Positions 27,594 through 36,562 of a stretch of DNA of 64,000 nucleotides are shown here, piece by piece. The stretch spans positions 30,367-94,366 of the forward strand of contig JAUJPG010000013.1 of assembly GCA_030447245.1 (NCBI GenBank), in the 5' to 3' direction. Numbering within the stretch: position 1 is the stretch's first letter; each line of letters opens with the position of its first letter. Position numbers and translations under genes: made by a program. The DNA is from Chloroflexota bacterium. GTDB lineage: Bacteria; Chloroflexota; UBA6077; JACCZL01. The notes below the pieces were generated by a model, which ran no database searches, had not been told where the DNA came from, and was given only the letters and a program-made list of their open reading frames with translations.

Positions 27594-29281
27594 GGCTGGT
27601 CTCCCCGCCGCGGTCCTTCGTGGACGCGCGCGTACTCGATGCCGTTGATCCAGACCGAGTGGACTGGTGGGTTGGCGGCGAAGTAACGCTCCAGTGCGCC
27701 GCCCCAGCGCTGCATCTGAATCCGACGGCCGTAGGTCACGATGTAGTCGGCGTCGCTCGGGACGCCCTCGCGCAACGGCTCGCCGTCGCCCGGGATCATC
27801 GGCGCCAGGATGTCGAAGGAGTGGGCGGCGACTCGCGCCTCAGCCGCGGCCGGCTGCGCCGCGATCCACGCCGCCGCCTGGTCCAGTCCTTCGCCGTTGC
27901 CGACCATGACGGTCCGCGCCGCGACCGGCCCGCCTCCGAGCAGCGGGTTGTAGTAGGCCAGCGGGTATGGCTGCACCGAGAGTAGCGGCCACGCCATAAG
28001 CGCCAGGAGGCTTGCCAGCAGCGCACCGCGCGTCACCGGTCGAGTCTGCCGTCTGAGCGCCAGCGACCAACCGAGTGCCGCGAGCGCGACGAGGGTCGGG
28101 AAGATCGGAAGCAAGTAACGGTCGAACTTCTTTGGCCCGAGGGTCATCATCAGCGCGAAGCCGAACGCAAACAGCGTCAGCCAGCCGGCCCGAGCGCCCG
28201 CGGCGCGAGGCAGGCGCCGAGTGGACACGACCAGCGCGATGAGCCCGAGCGTGACGAACGGGCTCAGGCGGAACAGCGTGGCGATCGGGTAATAGAGCGG
28301 CCCGGGATCAGCGCCGACCTGGCCGAAGAAGAAGCTGCCTACCTCGTCGGGCTGCCCGCCGGTCTCGCGGGTGAAAGCCGCCATGCGCCCGAGCACTTCG
28401 ACCGGCCCGAGCGCCCAGACGGCCGGCCACAGGGCGACGAAGGTCAGGGCGGTGGCGAGCAGCCACAGGAGCAGGTCCGCACTGAGCGCTCTGGGGAGTT
28501 GGGACGTGTGGGCGTCTACACGAAGCTTCAGGGTGCTGACGGCCAACACCGCCGGCACGAACCCGACCAGGAACAGGGCCGGCGTCTTGGAGAGCAGCGC
28601 CAGCCCCGCCGCGACGCCGGAAAGGAGCACGAAGCCGCGGCCGCCACCGGCCGTGCCGCGGACCAGCGCAGCCAGCACCGACAGCGTTACAAAGGTCGTG
28701 AGCAGCCCGTCGACGTGGACGAGCTGACCGTTGGCGACCAGGAACGGCTCCAGTGCCAGCCCCGCACCAGCCAGCAGTGCCGCCTCGCGGCCGAACAGGC
28801 GCCAGAGCAGGAGCGCCGCGGCCAGCGCACCGAGCGCCGCCACCACCGCGAAGCCGATCCGTGCCTGGGCGAGCCCATCCAGGTAGGCGGGAACCTGGCC
28901 GACGACGCGCAGGTTGTGGACCCGATCGGCGAAGCGGATCGCTCCCGTGGGGCCCTGGCTGAGCATCGCCGTCCACATCGTCGTCACGCCGGGATGGCCG
29001 TTTTGATAGGTCCGCCCCAGCTGACCATTCGCCAGCCCCCAGGTGAAGCCTCCCGCGCGCCGCATCCAGCTATCCTCGTCCGAGGTCGGGAACAGACCAC
29101 GACCAGCCAGCCGTGGCGTCAGGGCCAGGGCAAAGATCACCAGCCCCGCCAGAACCACCAGCCATCGACGCTCGGTAGCCGACGACTCATGGCCCGACCG
29201 GACGACCGCGCGCTCGGACGCATCCTGCTGATCGGCGTCGGTGGCCGGTCGTCGGTGGTCCGCCGCGATCGCGTGGCTCAC
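27590..29281 (-). CDS. GT39-like membrane glycosyltransferase (array member 8)
   Basis: A 563-residue polytopic protein starting at GTG 29,281, which overlaps the previous stop by 4 nt (GTGA). The acidic loop is FPTSDEDSWMRRAGGFTWG, followed by GQLGRTYQNGHPGVTTMW. Over the 30 residues from RRAGGF to TTMW it differs from member 7 at only two positions. Later motifs are GPKKFDRYLLPIFPTLVAL, AYYNPLLGGGPVAARTVMVG and GEGLDQAAAWIAAQ. It has no C-terminal beta domain and ends with the shared GIEYARVHEGP strand. Function as lipid-linked-sugar glycosyltransferase is inferred from the fold; specificity is unknown. Confidence 0.87.
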   Translation of the reverse strand: MSHAIAADHRRPATDADQQDASERAVVRSGHESSATERRWLVVLAGLVIFALALTPRLAGRGLFPTSDEDSWMRRAGGFTWGLANGQLGRTYQNGHPGVTTMWTAMLSQGPTGAIRFADRVHNLRVVGQVPAYLDGLAQARIGFAVVAALGALAAALLLWRLFGREAALLAGAGLALEPFLVANGQLVHVDGLLTTFVTLSVLAALVRGTAGGGRGFVLLSGVAAGLALLSKTPALFLVGFVPAVLAVSTLKLRVDAHTSQLPRALSADLLLWLLATALTFVALWPAVWALGPVEVLGRMAAFTRETGGQPDEVGSFFFGQVGADPGPLYYPIATLFRLSPFVTLGLIALVVSTRRLPRAAGARAGWLTLFAFGFALMMTLGPKKFDRYLLPIFPTLVALAALGWSLALRRQTRPVTRGALLASLLALMAWPLLSVQPYPLAYYNPLLGGGPVAARTVMVGNGEGLDQAAAWIAAQPAAAEARVAAHSFDILAPMIPGDGEPLREGVPSDADYIVTYGRRIQMQRWGGALERYFAANPPVHSVWINGIEYARVHEGPRRGDQP

Positions 29282-31038
29282 CGGTTCGCCAGCGTCGCCT
29301 GCGCGGCCAGGTGCGGACCTCGGTAGACCCGGGCGTACTCGATGCCGCCGATCCGAACGCTCAGCTCTGGCTCGGGACGATCGAGGTACTCGGCCAGCAC
29401 GCGCGGGCTGTGCCCGATCTGCATTCCGAAGCGGTACAGCACTACGTAGTCGGCCCGGCTCGGCACACGGTCGCGGAGCGGCTCGCCGGAGCTAACGATC
29501 AGCGGCTGGAGGATGTCGAACGAGTGCGAGACCACCCACAGATTTTCGGCGTTCGGCCGCTCGTTCAGCCAGCGCGCCACCTGGTCCAGCCCTTCGCCGT
29601 TGCCGACCATGATGGTCCGCTGCGCCGATGCCCCGCCGCCGAGCAGCGGGCTGTAGTACGACAGAAAGTACGGGTAGCTCGACGCGGCCGGCCAGAGCGC
29701 CACCAGCACCGCGACCAGGACGCCACCCACAACCGCTAAGTGAGCACGCGGTGCGCCCCCCTCCCAGGGCGGGCTTACCGTGCGCACGACGCCTGCGCCC
29801 GAGGCGATCCGTTCCAGGCCGGCCGCGAGCCCGAGCGCCGCCAGGACGCCGAGCGCCGGGAAGATTGGCAGCAGATAACGGTCGAACTTCTTGGCGCCGA
29901 ACGTCATCATCACCAGAAAGCCGAGGGTGTAGCCCAGGAGCGTCAGGATCGCCGGACGGCGTTCGGGCGGCATGCGCCGCCAGAAGACCCCGAGCAGCAG
30001 CAGTCCTAACAGCGTAGCGGGGGCCAGCCGAAACAGGACCGCCACCGGGTAGTACAGTGGACCTGGATCGCCACGCGGCTCGCCCCAGAAGAAGGTGCCG
30101 GCCTCGTGCGGCTGCCCGCCGGTCTCGCGCGTGAACTGGGCCACGCGCCCGAGCACCTCGGTCGGCCCGAGCACCCAGACGCTGGGCCACAGCGCGACGA
30201 AGGTGACGACGAGTGCGAGCAGCCAGACCAGCAGGTCCCCGGTGCGCGTCCTGATGTTCTGGGGAGGCCACACCCGGCTCCGGGAAGCGAGGTTGCCCGC
30301 GCGATGCTTCAGCGTGCCGGCAACCAACACCGCCGGCACGAACGGCACTAGGAACAAGGCCGGGCTTTTGGACAGCAGCGCCAGCCCGGCCAGCACGCCG
30401 GAGAACACGAGCCAGCGGCGCCCACCGTCTGGCGTCCGCGCCACCAACGCCGCCAGGACCGAGGCGATCATGCAGCCACTGAGCAGCGCGTCCATGTGGA
30501 CCAGCTGCGAGATCGCCAGGTAGAACGGCTCCAGCCCGACCAGCACGCCGGCCGCCAAACCCACGGCTGGCCCGAAGAGTCGCCAGCTCAACGCGGCGAT
30601 CACCGCCACCAGCGCGGCCGTCGCGAGTGCAAAACCGAGGCGGGCGTCGACCAGCGCCTCCCAGAACCCGGCCACCCGCCCGACCAGCCGCTGATTGTGG
30701 ACGCGGTCGGCATACTGGACCATCCGCTCCGGGCCGAGCGTCAACATCGCCACCCACATCGTCGTTACGCCGGGGTGGCCGTTCTGGTACGTCCGGCCGA
30801 GCTGGCCGTTGAGCAGCCCGTAGGTGAAGCCCCCGGCCCGTCGCATCCAGTTGTCCTCGTCGGCCGTGATCGCCACGTCCCGGGCCACCAGCCGCGCGCC
30901 GAGCGCCAGCGCGAACACGAGGCAGAGACCTAACCCCCCCAACCACTTCCCGACAGGCAAGGAGGAGTAGCTCGCCCTCCCCGACAGGGAAGGGCGCTGG
31001 GGGGCTACACCAATCGTCGCAGCGTCACTCAGCGTCAA
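29278..31038 (-). CDS. GT39-like membrane glycosyltransferase (array member 7)
   Basis: A 586-residue polytopic protein, the closest relative of member 8. The frame starts at TTG 31,038, 14 nt inside the previous gene; the first 25 residues are not conserved, so a later start is possible. Motifs are ITADEDNWMRRAGGFTYG, then GQLGRTYQNGHPGVTTMW, GAKKFDRYLLPIFPALGVLA, SYYSPLLGGGASAQRTIMVG and GEGLDQVARWLNERP. It ends with GIEYARVYRGPHLAAQ. The two genes are probably the product of a fairly recent tandem duplication. The hydrophobic profile gives about eleven membrane spans with a small soluble C-terminal part. Confidence 0.86.
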   Translation of the reverse strand: MTLSDAATIGVAPQRPSLSGRASYSSLPVGKWLGGLGLCLVFALALGARLVARDVAITADEDNWMRRAGGFTYGLLNGQLGRTYQNGHPGVTTMWVAMLTLGPERMVQYADRVHNQRLVGRVAGFWEALVDARLGFALATAALVAVIAALSWRLFGPAVGLAAGVLVGLEPFYLAISQLVHMDALLSGCMIASVLAALVARTPDGGRRWLVFSGVLAGLALLSKSPALFLVPFVPAVLVAGTLKHRAGNLASRSRVWPPQNIRTRTGDLLVWLLALVVTFVALWPSVWVLGPTEVLGRVAQFTRETGGQPHEAGTFFWGEPRGDPGPLYYPVAVLFRLAPATLLGLLLLGVFWRRMPPERRPAILTLLGYTLGFLVMMTFGAKKFDRYLLPIFPALGVLAALGLAAGLERIASGAGVVRTVSPPWEGGAPRAHLAVVGGVLVAVLVALWPAASSYPYFLSYYSPLLGGGASAQRTIMVGNGEGLDQVARWLNERPNAENLWVVSHSFDILQPLIVSSGEPLRDRVPSRADYVVLYRFGMQIGHSPRVLAEYLDRPEPELSVRIGGIEYARVYRGPHLAAQATLANR

Positions 31039-33186
31039 CGGTGTCGACGACCACCTGGCCGGGAGCGCGCCGCGACTCCCGGCCGAGTCGCTCTGGCCAG
31101 CTCGTGATCGGGAGCCACTCGCCGTTCGGGCGCCGCAGGCCGACGATCAGGCTGTACTCGTTCGGGGTATCCGGCAGCTCGAGGCGGTGCGACTCGATCC
31201 CAATCTCGCTCGGGCGCATCGCCGACGTCGGCCCATCGGCACCGGTCACCGGCGCGACGTGCTCGGCGATCCTGGCCCCTCGTCGATCGACCAGCTCGAC
31301 CACGGCCGTCAAGTCCTCCTCGATTGGTCGGGTGAGCTGCCATCGGAGCGTCAGCTCGACGGTATCGCCGGGATTGACGCTGTCCGACTTCAAATACCGG
31401 CGCTCGTCTGACTTGAGGAACGAGCGGTCAAGGCGGATCGCACCGCCGAACACGGTGCCGGCGGCGTTACGGCGCGGCGGTGGCGGGACCGGGAAGAGGC
31501 GCGCGTAGCGAATGCCGTTGATCGTGACCTGGACCTCGCTCCGCCGCCCCCGCGTGACGGTTCGCAGCCGATTCGCCAGGTCCCGCTGCTCGGCGTTGAC
31601 GTACAGCACGACGTAGTCAGCCTGGGCCGCGTCGTACTGCTTGTCCGAGAGCACCGACCCCTTGAACTGGGCGCTGATGACTCGCGGGTAGAAGCCGGCC
31701 ACAGTCAAACGCTCGGCGTTCGGCTTGGCGTTCAAGTAGCTCGTGATGATGTCCAGACCCTCCCCCCAGCCGACGACGAACGCCTTCTGGGCAGCCGCCC
31801 CACCGCCAAGCAACGGGTTGTAGTAGGCCAGGTAGTAGGGGTAGACCAGCGCCGCCGGTACGATCTGCGCGACGCCCACGACCAGCAGCGCGGCGGGCAA
31901 GACCCGCCCGCCGAGGCCGTGCGGCAGCCGTCGCAACAGGAGCCACAGCCCGACCGCCGCCAGGATCTCGACGGCCGGGACGATCGGCAGCAGGTAGCGG
32001 TCGAACTTCTTCGGCGCCAGGCACATCATCCCGACGAACAACACACCGTACAGGACGATCAGGCCGATCCGCGGTAGCCAGTCATTGGGGACCCGCCGCC
32101 CGATCGGCAGCATACCGACGACCAGCAGCGCCAGCCCGAGGATCGTCACGGGCGTCAGCCGAAAGGCAAGCGCGACCAGGTAGTACAACGGTCCTGGATC
32201 GCCGACCGGTCGACCGAGGAAGAAGTTTTCGTGATCCGAGCCTCCGACCGCCTCGGTGTAGTCCACCATCTGACGCAACGTCCCGACCGGGTCGGCCCGG
32301 AACGAAGGCCAGAGCAGCATCGCCGTGACGAGCGCGAGCAGTCCCCAGGCCAGGCCATCGACGAGCAGCCGAAGGATTCGCTTCCTGGAGGAGCCTTCGG
32401 CCTGCGCGGTCCGGGAAGGCCAACGCCCAGAGAGCAACGCGGAGATGGCGACGATCGGCACGAACATCGGCAGAAACGCCGAGGGCGCCTTGCTCAGGAA
32501 TGCCAGGCCGGCCGCTACGCCCGAGAGCGCCAGGTAGCCGCGGCCGCCGCCAGCCCAGAAGTAGACGAGCGCCGCCAGCAGAGAGACCGTCATCCAGGTT
32601 GTCACGTTGCTGTCGACGTGCGCGACGACCGAGTGGGCCAGGAAGAACGGTTCCAGGCCGAGCAGCACTCCGGCCAGCAGGCCCGGCCCGGCGCCGAACA
32701 GCCGCCAGGTCAGCAACGCGATCCCGACCACGGCGAGCGCGGTCATCACCGCGAACGGCTGCCGCGCCAGCCGCAGCGTCTCCAGGTAGTTCGGGGCCTT
32801 CTCCAGGCCATCCGGGCGCACGTACTCGACCAGCCCAAGCGCCCGCTCCGGGCCCATCCCGACGAGCGAGTGCCACATAGTCATCACGCCCGGGTGGCCA
32901 CTCTGGTAGGTCCCGGCCGAGTCACCTCTACCAGCGCCCGCGTGAACAGGGCTGTCCGCCCCATCCAGTTGCCTTCGTCGGTCGTCAGGTAGCCGCCGGT
33001 GTTGATGATCCGCGGATACAGGCTCACGAGGAACAGGGCAAGGCCGGGCTGCGGCGACGAGCACGCGACTCCTGGTCCGATCGGCGTTACGAGCGCGGGC
33101 GCCAGGCCGGACCGCCGCCCGCGGCGGGGAGGACCGGATTCGGCGACGGGCACGGCGTGGACGCGCTCGGCGGATGACAGCGTCAT
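31025..33186 (-). CDS. GT39-like membrane glycosyltransferase with C-terminal beta domain (array member 6), frameshifted
   Basis: The ATG at 33,186 overlaps the stop of the preceding gene (ATGA). The N-terminal span and acidic loop (LFLVSLYPRIINTGGYLTTD, then EGNWMGRTALFTRALVEVTR) are in one frame. After a one-base loss near 32,917 the protein continues in the other frame as AGTYQSGHPGVMTMWHSLVG. The corrected length is about 720 residues. Motifs are APKKFDRYLLPIVPAVEILA and YYNPLLGGGAAAQKAFVVGW. The C-terminal 130 residues form a beta domain (GDTVELTLRWQLTRPIEED, PNEYSLIVGLRRPNGEWLP), as in member 9. The frameshift is probably a sequencing error, because both halves are conserved. Confidence 0.85.
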
Positions 33187-34786
33187 CGGCTGGCCTCGCG
33201 GAGCCCGCTCGGCCCGGACGGGGTGTTGGCTCCGCGCTGCCCACCGCTCGCGCGCATCTTCCAGACCTCGACTCGGGTGTAATGGACGTGGCGGATCTGG
33301 GCCACCAGATCGGCGTTGTCCTCCATGAAGCGCGGCGTGCTGCGGGTCACGTCGTACTTCGCTTTGACGTCCAGGATGACGTACTCCGGGTCGATCTGAC
33401 GCAGGAACTCGGGCCAGGAGACGTTGCGCTCGCGGCGGATGCGCTCCCAGACGTAGAAGTCGACATACTCCAGGTAATACGGCGGACGGGCCAGGCCGAT
33501 CCAGTACACCGGCGGCGCCACGACGACCGAGCCCGGCGGGATCTGGGCCTGGAGCTGTGCAGACAAGGCCCCGTAGTCGCGCTCGCGGAAGTCGGAGGCC
33601 GCCTCGACGATGTCGCGGAAATTGTCCTCGAACCCGAGTCCCGAGACGGCCAGGACCGCCAGCAGGGCGCCGGCCAGCGGACGGACGCCGGTGACGAGCG
33701 CGCCGCCTGGCACCGCCGCAAGCCCCGCACCCAGCTCGGCGATCGCCGACGCCAGCAGGAGCACCAGCATCGGGAAGAACAGGATCAGGTAATACTCGGT
33801 CTTGCTGCTGACCAGCACCACGAACACGCCCAGGGCGATCAGCAGGCCGCCGAGCAGCGGATCGAGCCGCCGCGTCGCGAACGAACGTCGAACCGCCGCC
33901 CACACGCCGATCGCCAGCAGGGCCAGTTCCACGATCCGCCGCCCGAAGTACTGCGCCCAGCGCCCGAGCTCCGCCTGAAGGGCGCCCAGGATGTTGCCGT
34001 CGGCACTCGGCGGCCGCTTGTCGACGCCGATCCAGTAGCTGAACGCCTCGGCGTAGTGGCCAGGGTCGGGCAGGATTCGGACGCCGACGTAGTAGGCCGC
34101 GCCGAGACTGATGCCCGGCCGTGAACAGCCAGCTCTCACCAGCCAGCAACGTCCGCCGTCGAAACGCAACAGGTAGCACAGGCCGACCATCGGCATGAAC
34201 GCCAGCGTGTTCGGATGGACGTCGAACGACAGACCAAGCAATGCCCCGGCCGCCAGGTGCCAGGCGCGGCCGCCATCCTGGAGACCGCGGAGCGCGCAGT
34301 ACAGCGCGAGCATCACCAACGCCGCGACGACGACGTCGGGGCGGACGATGTGCGAGGAGACCAGGAACGGCTGCGAGACGGCCAGGCACAGCACCGCGAT
34401 CGCGCGGCTGCCTGCCCGTACAGGCGGCGGCCGGCCAGGAACGTCGCCCACAGCAGCACCCCGCCCCAGATCAAGGAGACAATGCGTCCCTGGAACAGCC
34501 CGAGGCCGAAGAGACGGAACGAAATAGCCGTCGAAAGCCCCTGGAGGCCGCCTTTGTAGAGCGGGTCGTGCTGGTAAATCGGATCGAGGTTGCGCGCCGA
34601 CGGGTCGATGCCGCTGGCAACCCAGAACGCGTTCATCTCGCGGCCCTCGTCGCCGTTGACCGCGGGCCAGGCGACGAGGAACGGAACATTCGCAAGCAGG
34701 TAGACGACGATGGCGCCGACAAGCAGCCAATCGGTCCAGGCGGCCGCCCGCTTGGCCGACGGGCGCCAATCGGCACGAGCGTGCAA
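33183..34786 (-). CDS. GT39-like membrane glycosyltransferase (array member 5), frameshifted
   Basis: ATG 34,786 opens MHARADWRPSAKRAAAWTDW, then a span and the loop AVNGDEGREMNAFWVASGID with the DE pair. A lost base near 34,410 moves the frame; the protein resumes as SRAIAVLCLAVSQPFLVSSH followed by IVRPDVVVAALVMLALYCAL. The corrected length is about 534 residues. HIVRPDV plus SFDVHPNTLAFMP resembles a separate branch of GT39 proteins, unlike members 6-9. The C-terminal soluble part carries FYVWERIRRERNVSWPEFLR and YVILDVKAKYDVTRSTPRF. It is the first gene downstream of the IS element and would depend on read-through or an IS-borne promoter. Confidence 0.8.
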
Positions 34787-34876
34787 TCACTGCTCCCTGG
34801 AGAGGGGCGCCCCGCGGGCCGCCCGAAACGGACCTAACTCTACCATGCTCCTGAGAACCGAGGAAAGGCACGCGCA

Positions 34877-36357
34877 TTCCCTCACGCAGAATGTCGCGGC
34901 GGGCCTACAGTTCCCTCAACTGAGAATGTCACCGAGGGGGCCATGCCGGACAGCGAAGAGATGACGATTGACGAGCGACGGAAGTGCATCAAGCGCATGC
35001 AGGCGAGCTACTTGGGGGCTGACCGCACCGAGCGGGGACGGCTGCTGAGCCACCTGGAGGAGTTGACCGCGTTGGACCGCAAGACCCTGATCCGGCTGCT
35101 GCGGTCGGCCGAGCTGACGCGGCGTCCGCGCGCCCGGCAGCGCGGACGGGTCTACGGGATCGCGCTCGACGACGCGCTCCGCGTGATCTGGGAGACGCTC
35201 GATGACGTCTGCGCTGAGCGGCTGACGCCGGTCCTGGTGCCGACGGCGCGGCGGCTGGCCGCGCACGGCGAACTGGTCCTGACCGACGAGCTGGTCGCCC
35301 AACTCGGCCGCATCAGCATCGCCAGCATCCAGCGGCGGCTGACCCGGTTGGGGCAGGACACCGCCCGCCTGCCGCGCAAGGGGCCAGAGCGGGCCAACCG
35401 GGTGGCCCGGGCGATCCCGATGCAGCGGATCCCCTGGGACACGGAGGCCGGGCCACTTCGAGGTCGATCTGGTCCACCACAGTGGACCGTCGACCCACGG
35501 CGACTACGTCCACACCCTGCAGCTGGTCGACGTCGCGACCGGCTGGAGCGAGCGGGTGGCGGTGCTCGGGCGCAGCCAGCGGGCGATGGAGCACGGCTTC
35601 CGCCGGGTGCTCGCGCGGCTGCCCTTCCCGATCCTCGAGCTGCACCCGGATAACGGGCCGGAGTTCCTCAACGCCCACCTGGTGCGCTTCTGGGGCGCGG
35701 CGATCACCGGGCTGACCCTGTCGCGCTCGCGGCCGTACCACAAAAACGACAACCGCCTCGTCGAGCAGAAGAACGATACGCTGGTGCGGGCCTACGTCGG
35801 GCACGGACGGCTGGACACGCCGCAGCAGTGCGCCGCCCTGAACGCGCTGTACGAGCAGATGTGGAGCTACTACAACCTGTTCCAGCCGGTCCTGCACCTG
35901 GTGGAGAAGACCCCCGATAAGACGCGGGTTCGTCGGAGGTGGGACGCGGCCAAGCCGCCCTTCGACCGCCTCGCGGGGTCCGATGCCCTGCCCGGCGGAG
36001 CAGCGGGCCCGCCTCGCGGCCCTCCGCAATGCGACCAACCCGCGGGCCCTCCGCCGGGCGATCCACGCCGACCTCGACGCGCTGCTGCTGCCCCGGCCGG
36101 CCCGTCCCTCGGCCCCGGACTCCCGCGGCCGAGGTGGCGGCTTAGCGGCGAGGACCCGGCCCTCCCGACGGGCTCAGCCTATGAAGCTGTGGACAACGCT
36201 TACCGCGTTGCCGCACAGCTCCACAGGCCCGACGACGGCGACGATGACCCCAACCAGCCTCCGAACACCCCATCATGAAAGGAGCGGCGGCCCGGTGACA
36301 TTCTCATTTGAGGGAACCGTCACCCACGAAGCCCGCCCCGGTGACATTTTCATTTGA
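34877..36357 (+). mobile_element. Insertion sequence with nested double terminal repeats
   Basis: The element lies between two array genes and is bounded by inverted repeats around one transposase gene. The inner left repeat at 34,911-34,934 is the reverse complement of the inner right repeat at 36,293-36,316, apart from two mismatches (core CGGTGACATTCTCA). Each side has a second, more divergent outer copy in the same orientation as its inner copy: left 34,877-34,896, right 36,339-36,357. No clear target-site duplication is seen. The insertion removed the 3' part of a glycosyltransferase gene (36,350-36,562). The family cannot be named with certainty; the transposase is an rve/DDE type. Confidence 0.8.
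34943..36145 (+). CDS. DDE (rve-type) transposase, frameshifted
   Basis: A transposase of roughly 400 residues. The start MPDSEEMTIDERRKCIKRM leads into an N-terminal DNA-binding region (LDRKTLIRLLRSAELTRRPR; LVAQLGRISIASIQRRLTRL). The catalytic core is read across frames: HFEVDLVHHSGPSTHGDYVH (first Asp), ILELHPDNGPEFLNAHLV (second Asp) and NRLVEQKNDTLVRAYVG (Glu). Two frameshifts are an extra base inside GCCGGC: GCCGGGC at 35,447-35,453 and GCCCGGC at 35,990-35,996. Correcting both gives a continuous rve protein; a third error near the end is possible. This family resembles the integrase-catalytic-domain transposases annotated near IS481/IS1202. Confidence 0.78.
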
Positions 36358-36562
36358 CTTGACACGCACGGCTGGTTCGCCCCGGCGGCGGAAAGGACGC
36401 CAGGATCCGCCGCGGCCAACATGCGAACGCCAGGATCAGCCCGAGGCTCAGCATCTCGGTCGCCCGCCGCGCGAGTGCCGGCAGTCGACCACCCACGCGG
36501 CCAAATGGTGCTCCGATAGTGTCGGATGACGGAGGTGTCACCGCCACGGCGTGGTCGACCAT
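36350..36562 (-). pseudogene. Truncated N-terminus of a GT39-like gene (array member 4), cut by the IS
   Basis: ATG 36,562 shares its A with the TGA of the preceding gene (TGATG), the same coupling as in the rest of the array. The 70 codons encode a basic start and a first hydrophobic helix (LPALARRATEMLSLGLILAF). The frame then enters the right end of the IS element, where it stops in the outer terminal repeat. No remainder of the gene is found on the other side of the element, so the 3' part was deleted or lost in assembly. I infer a tenth glycosyltransferase from position, coupling and the helix only. Confidence 0.55.
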
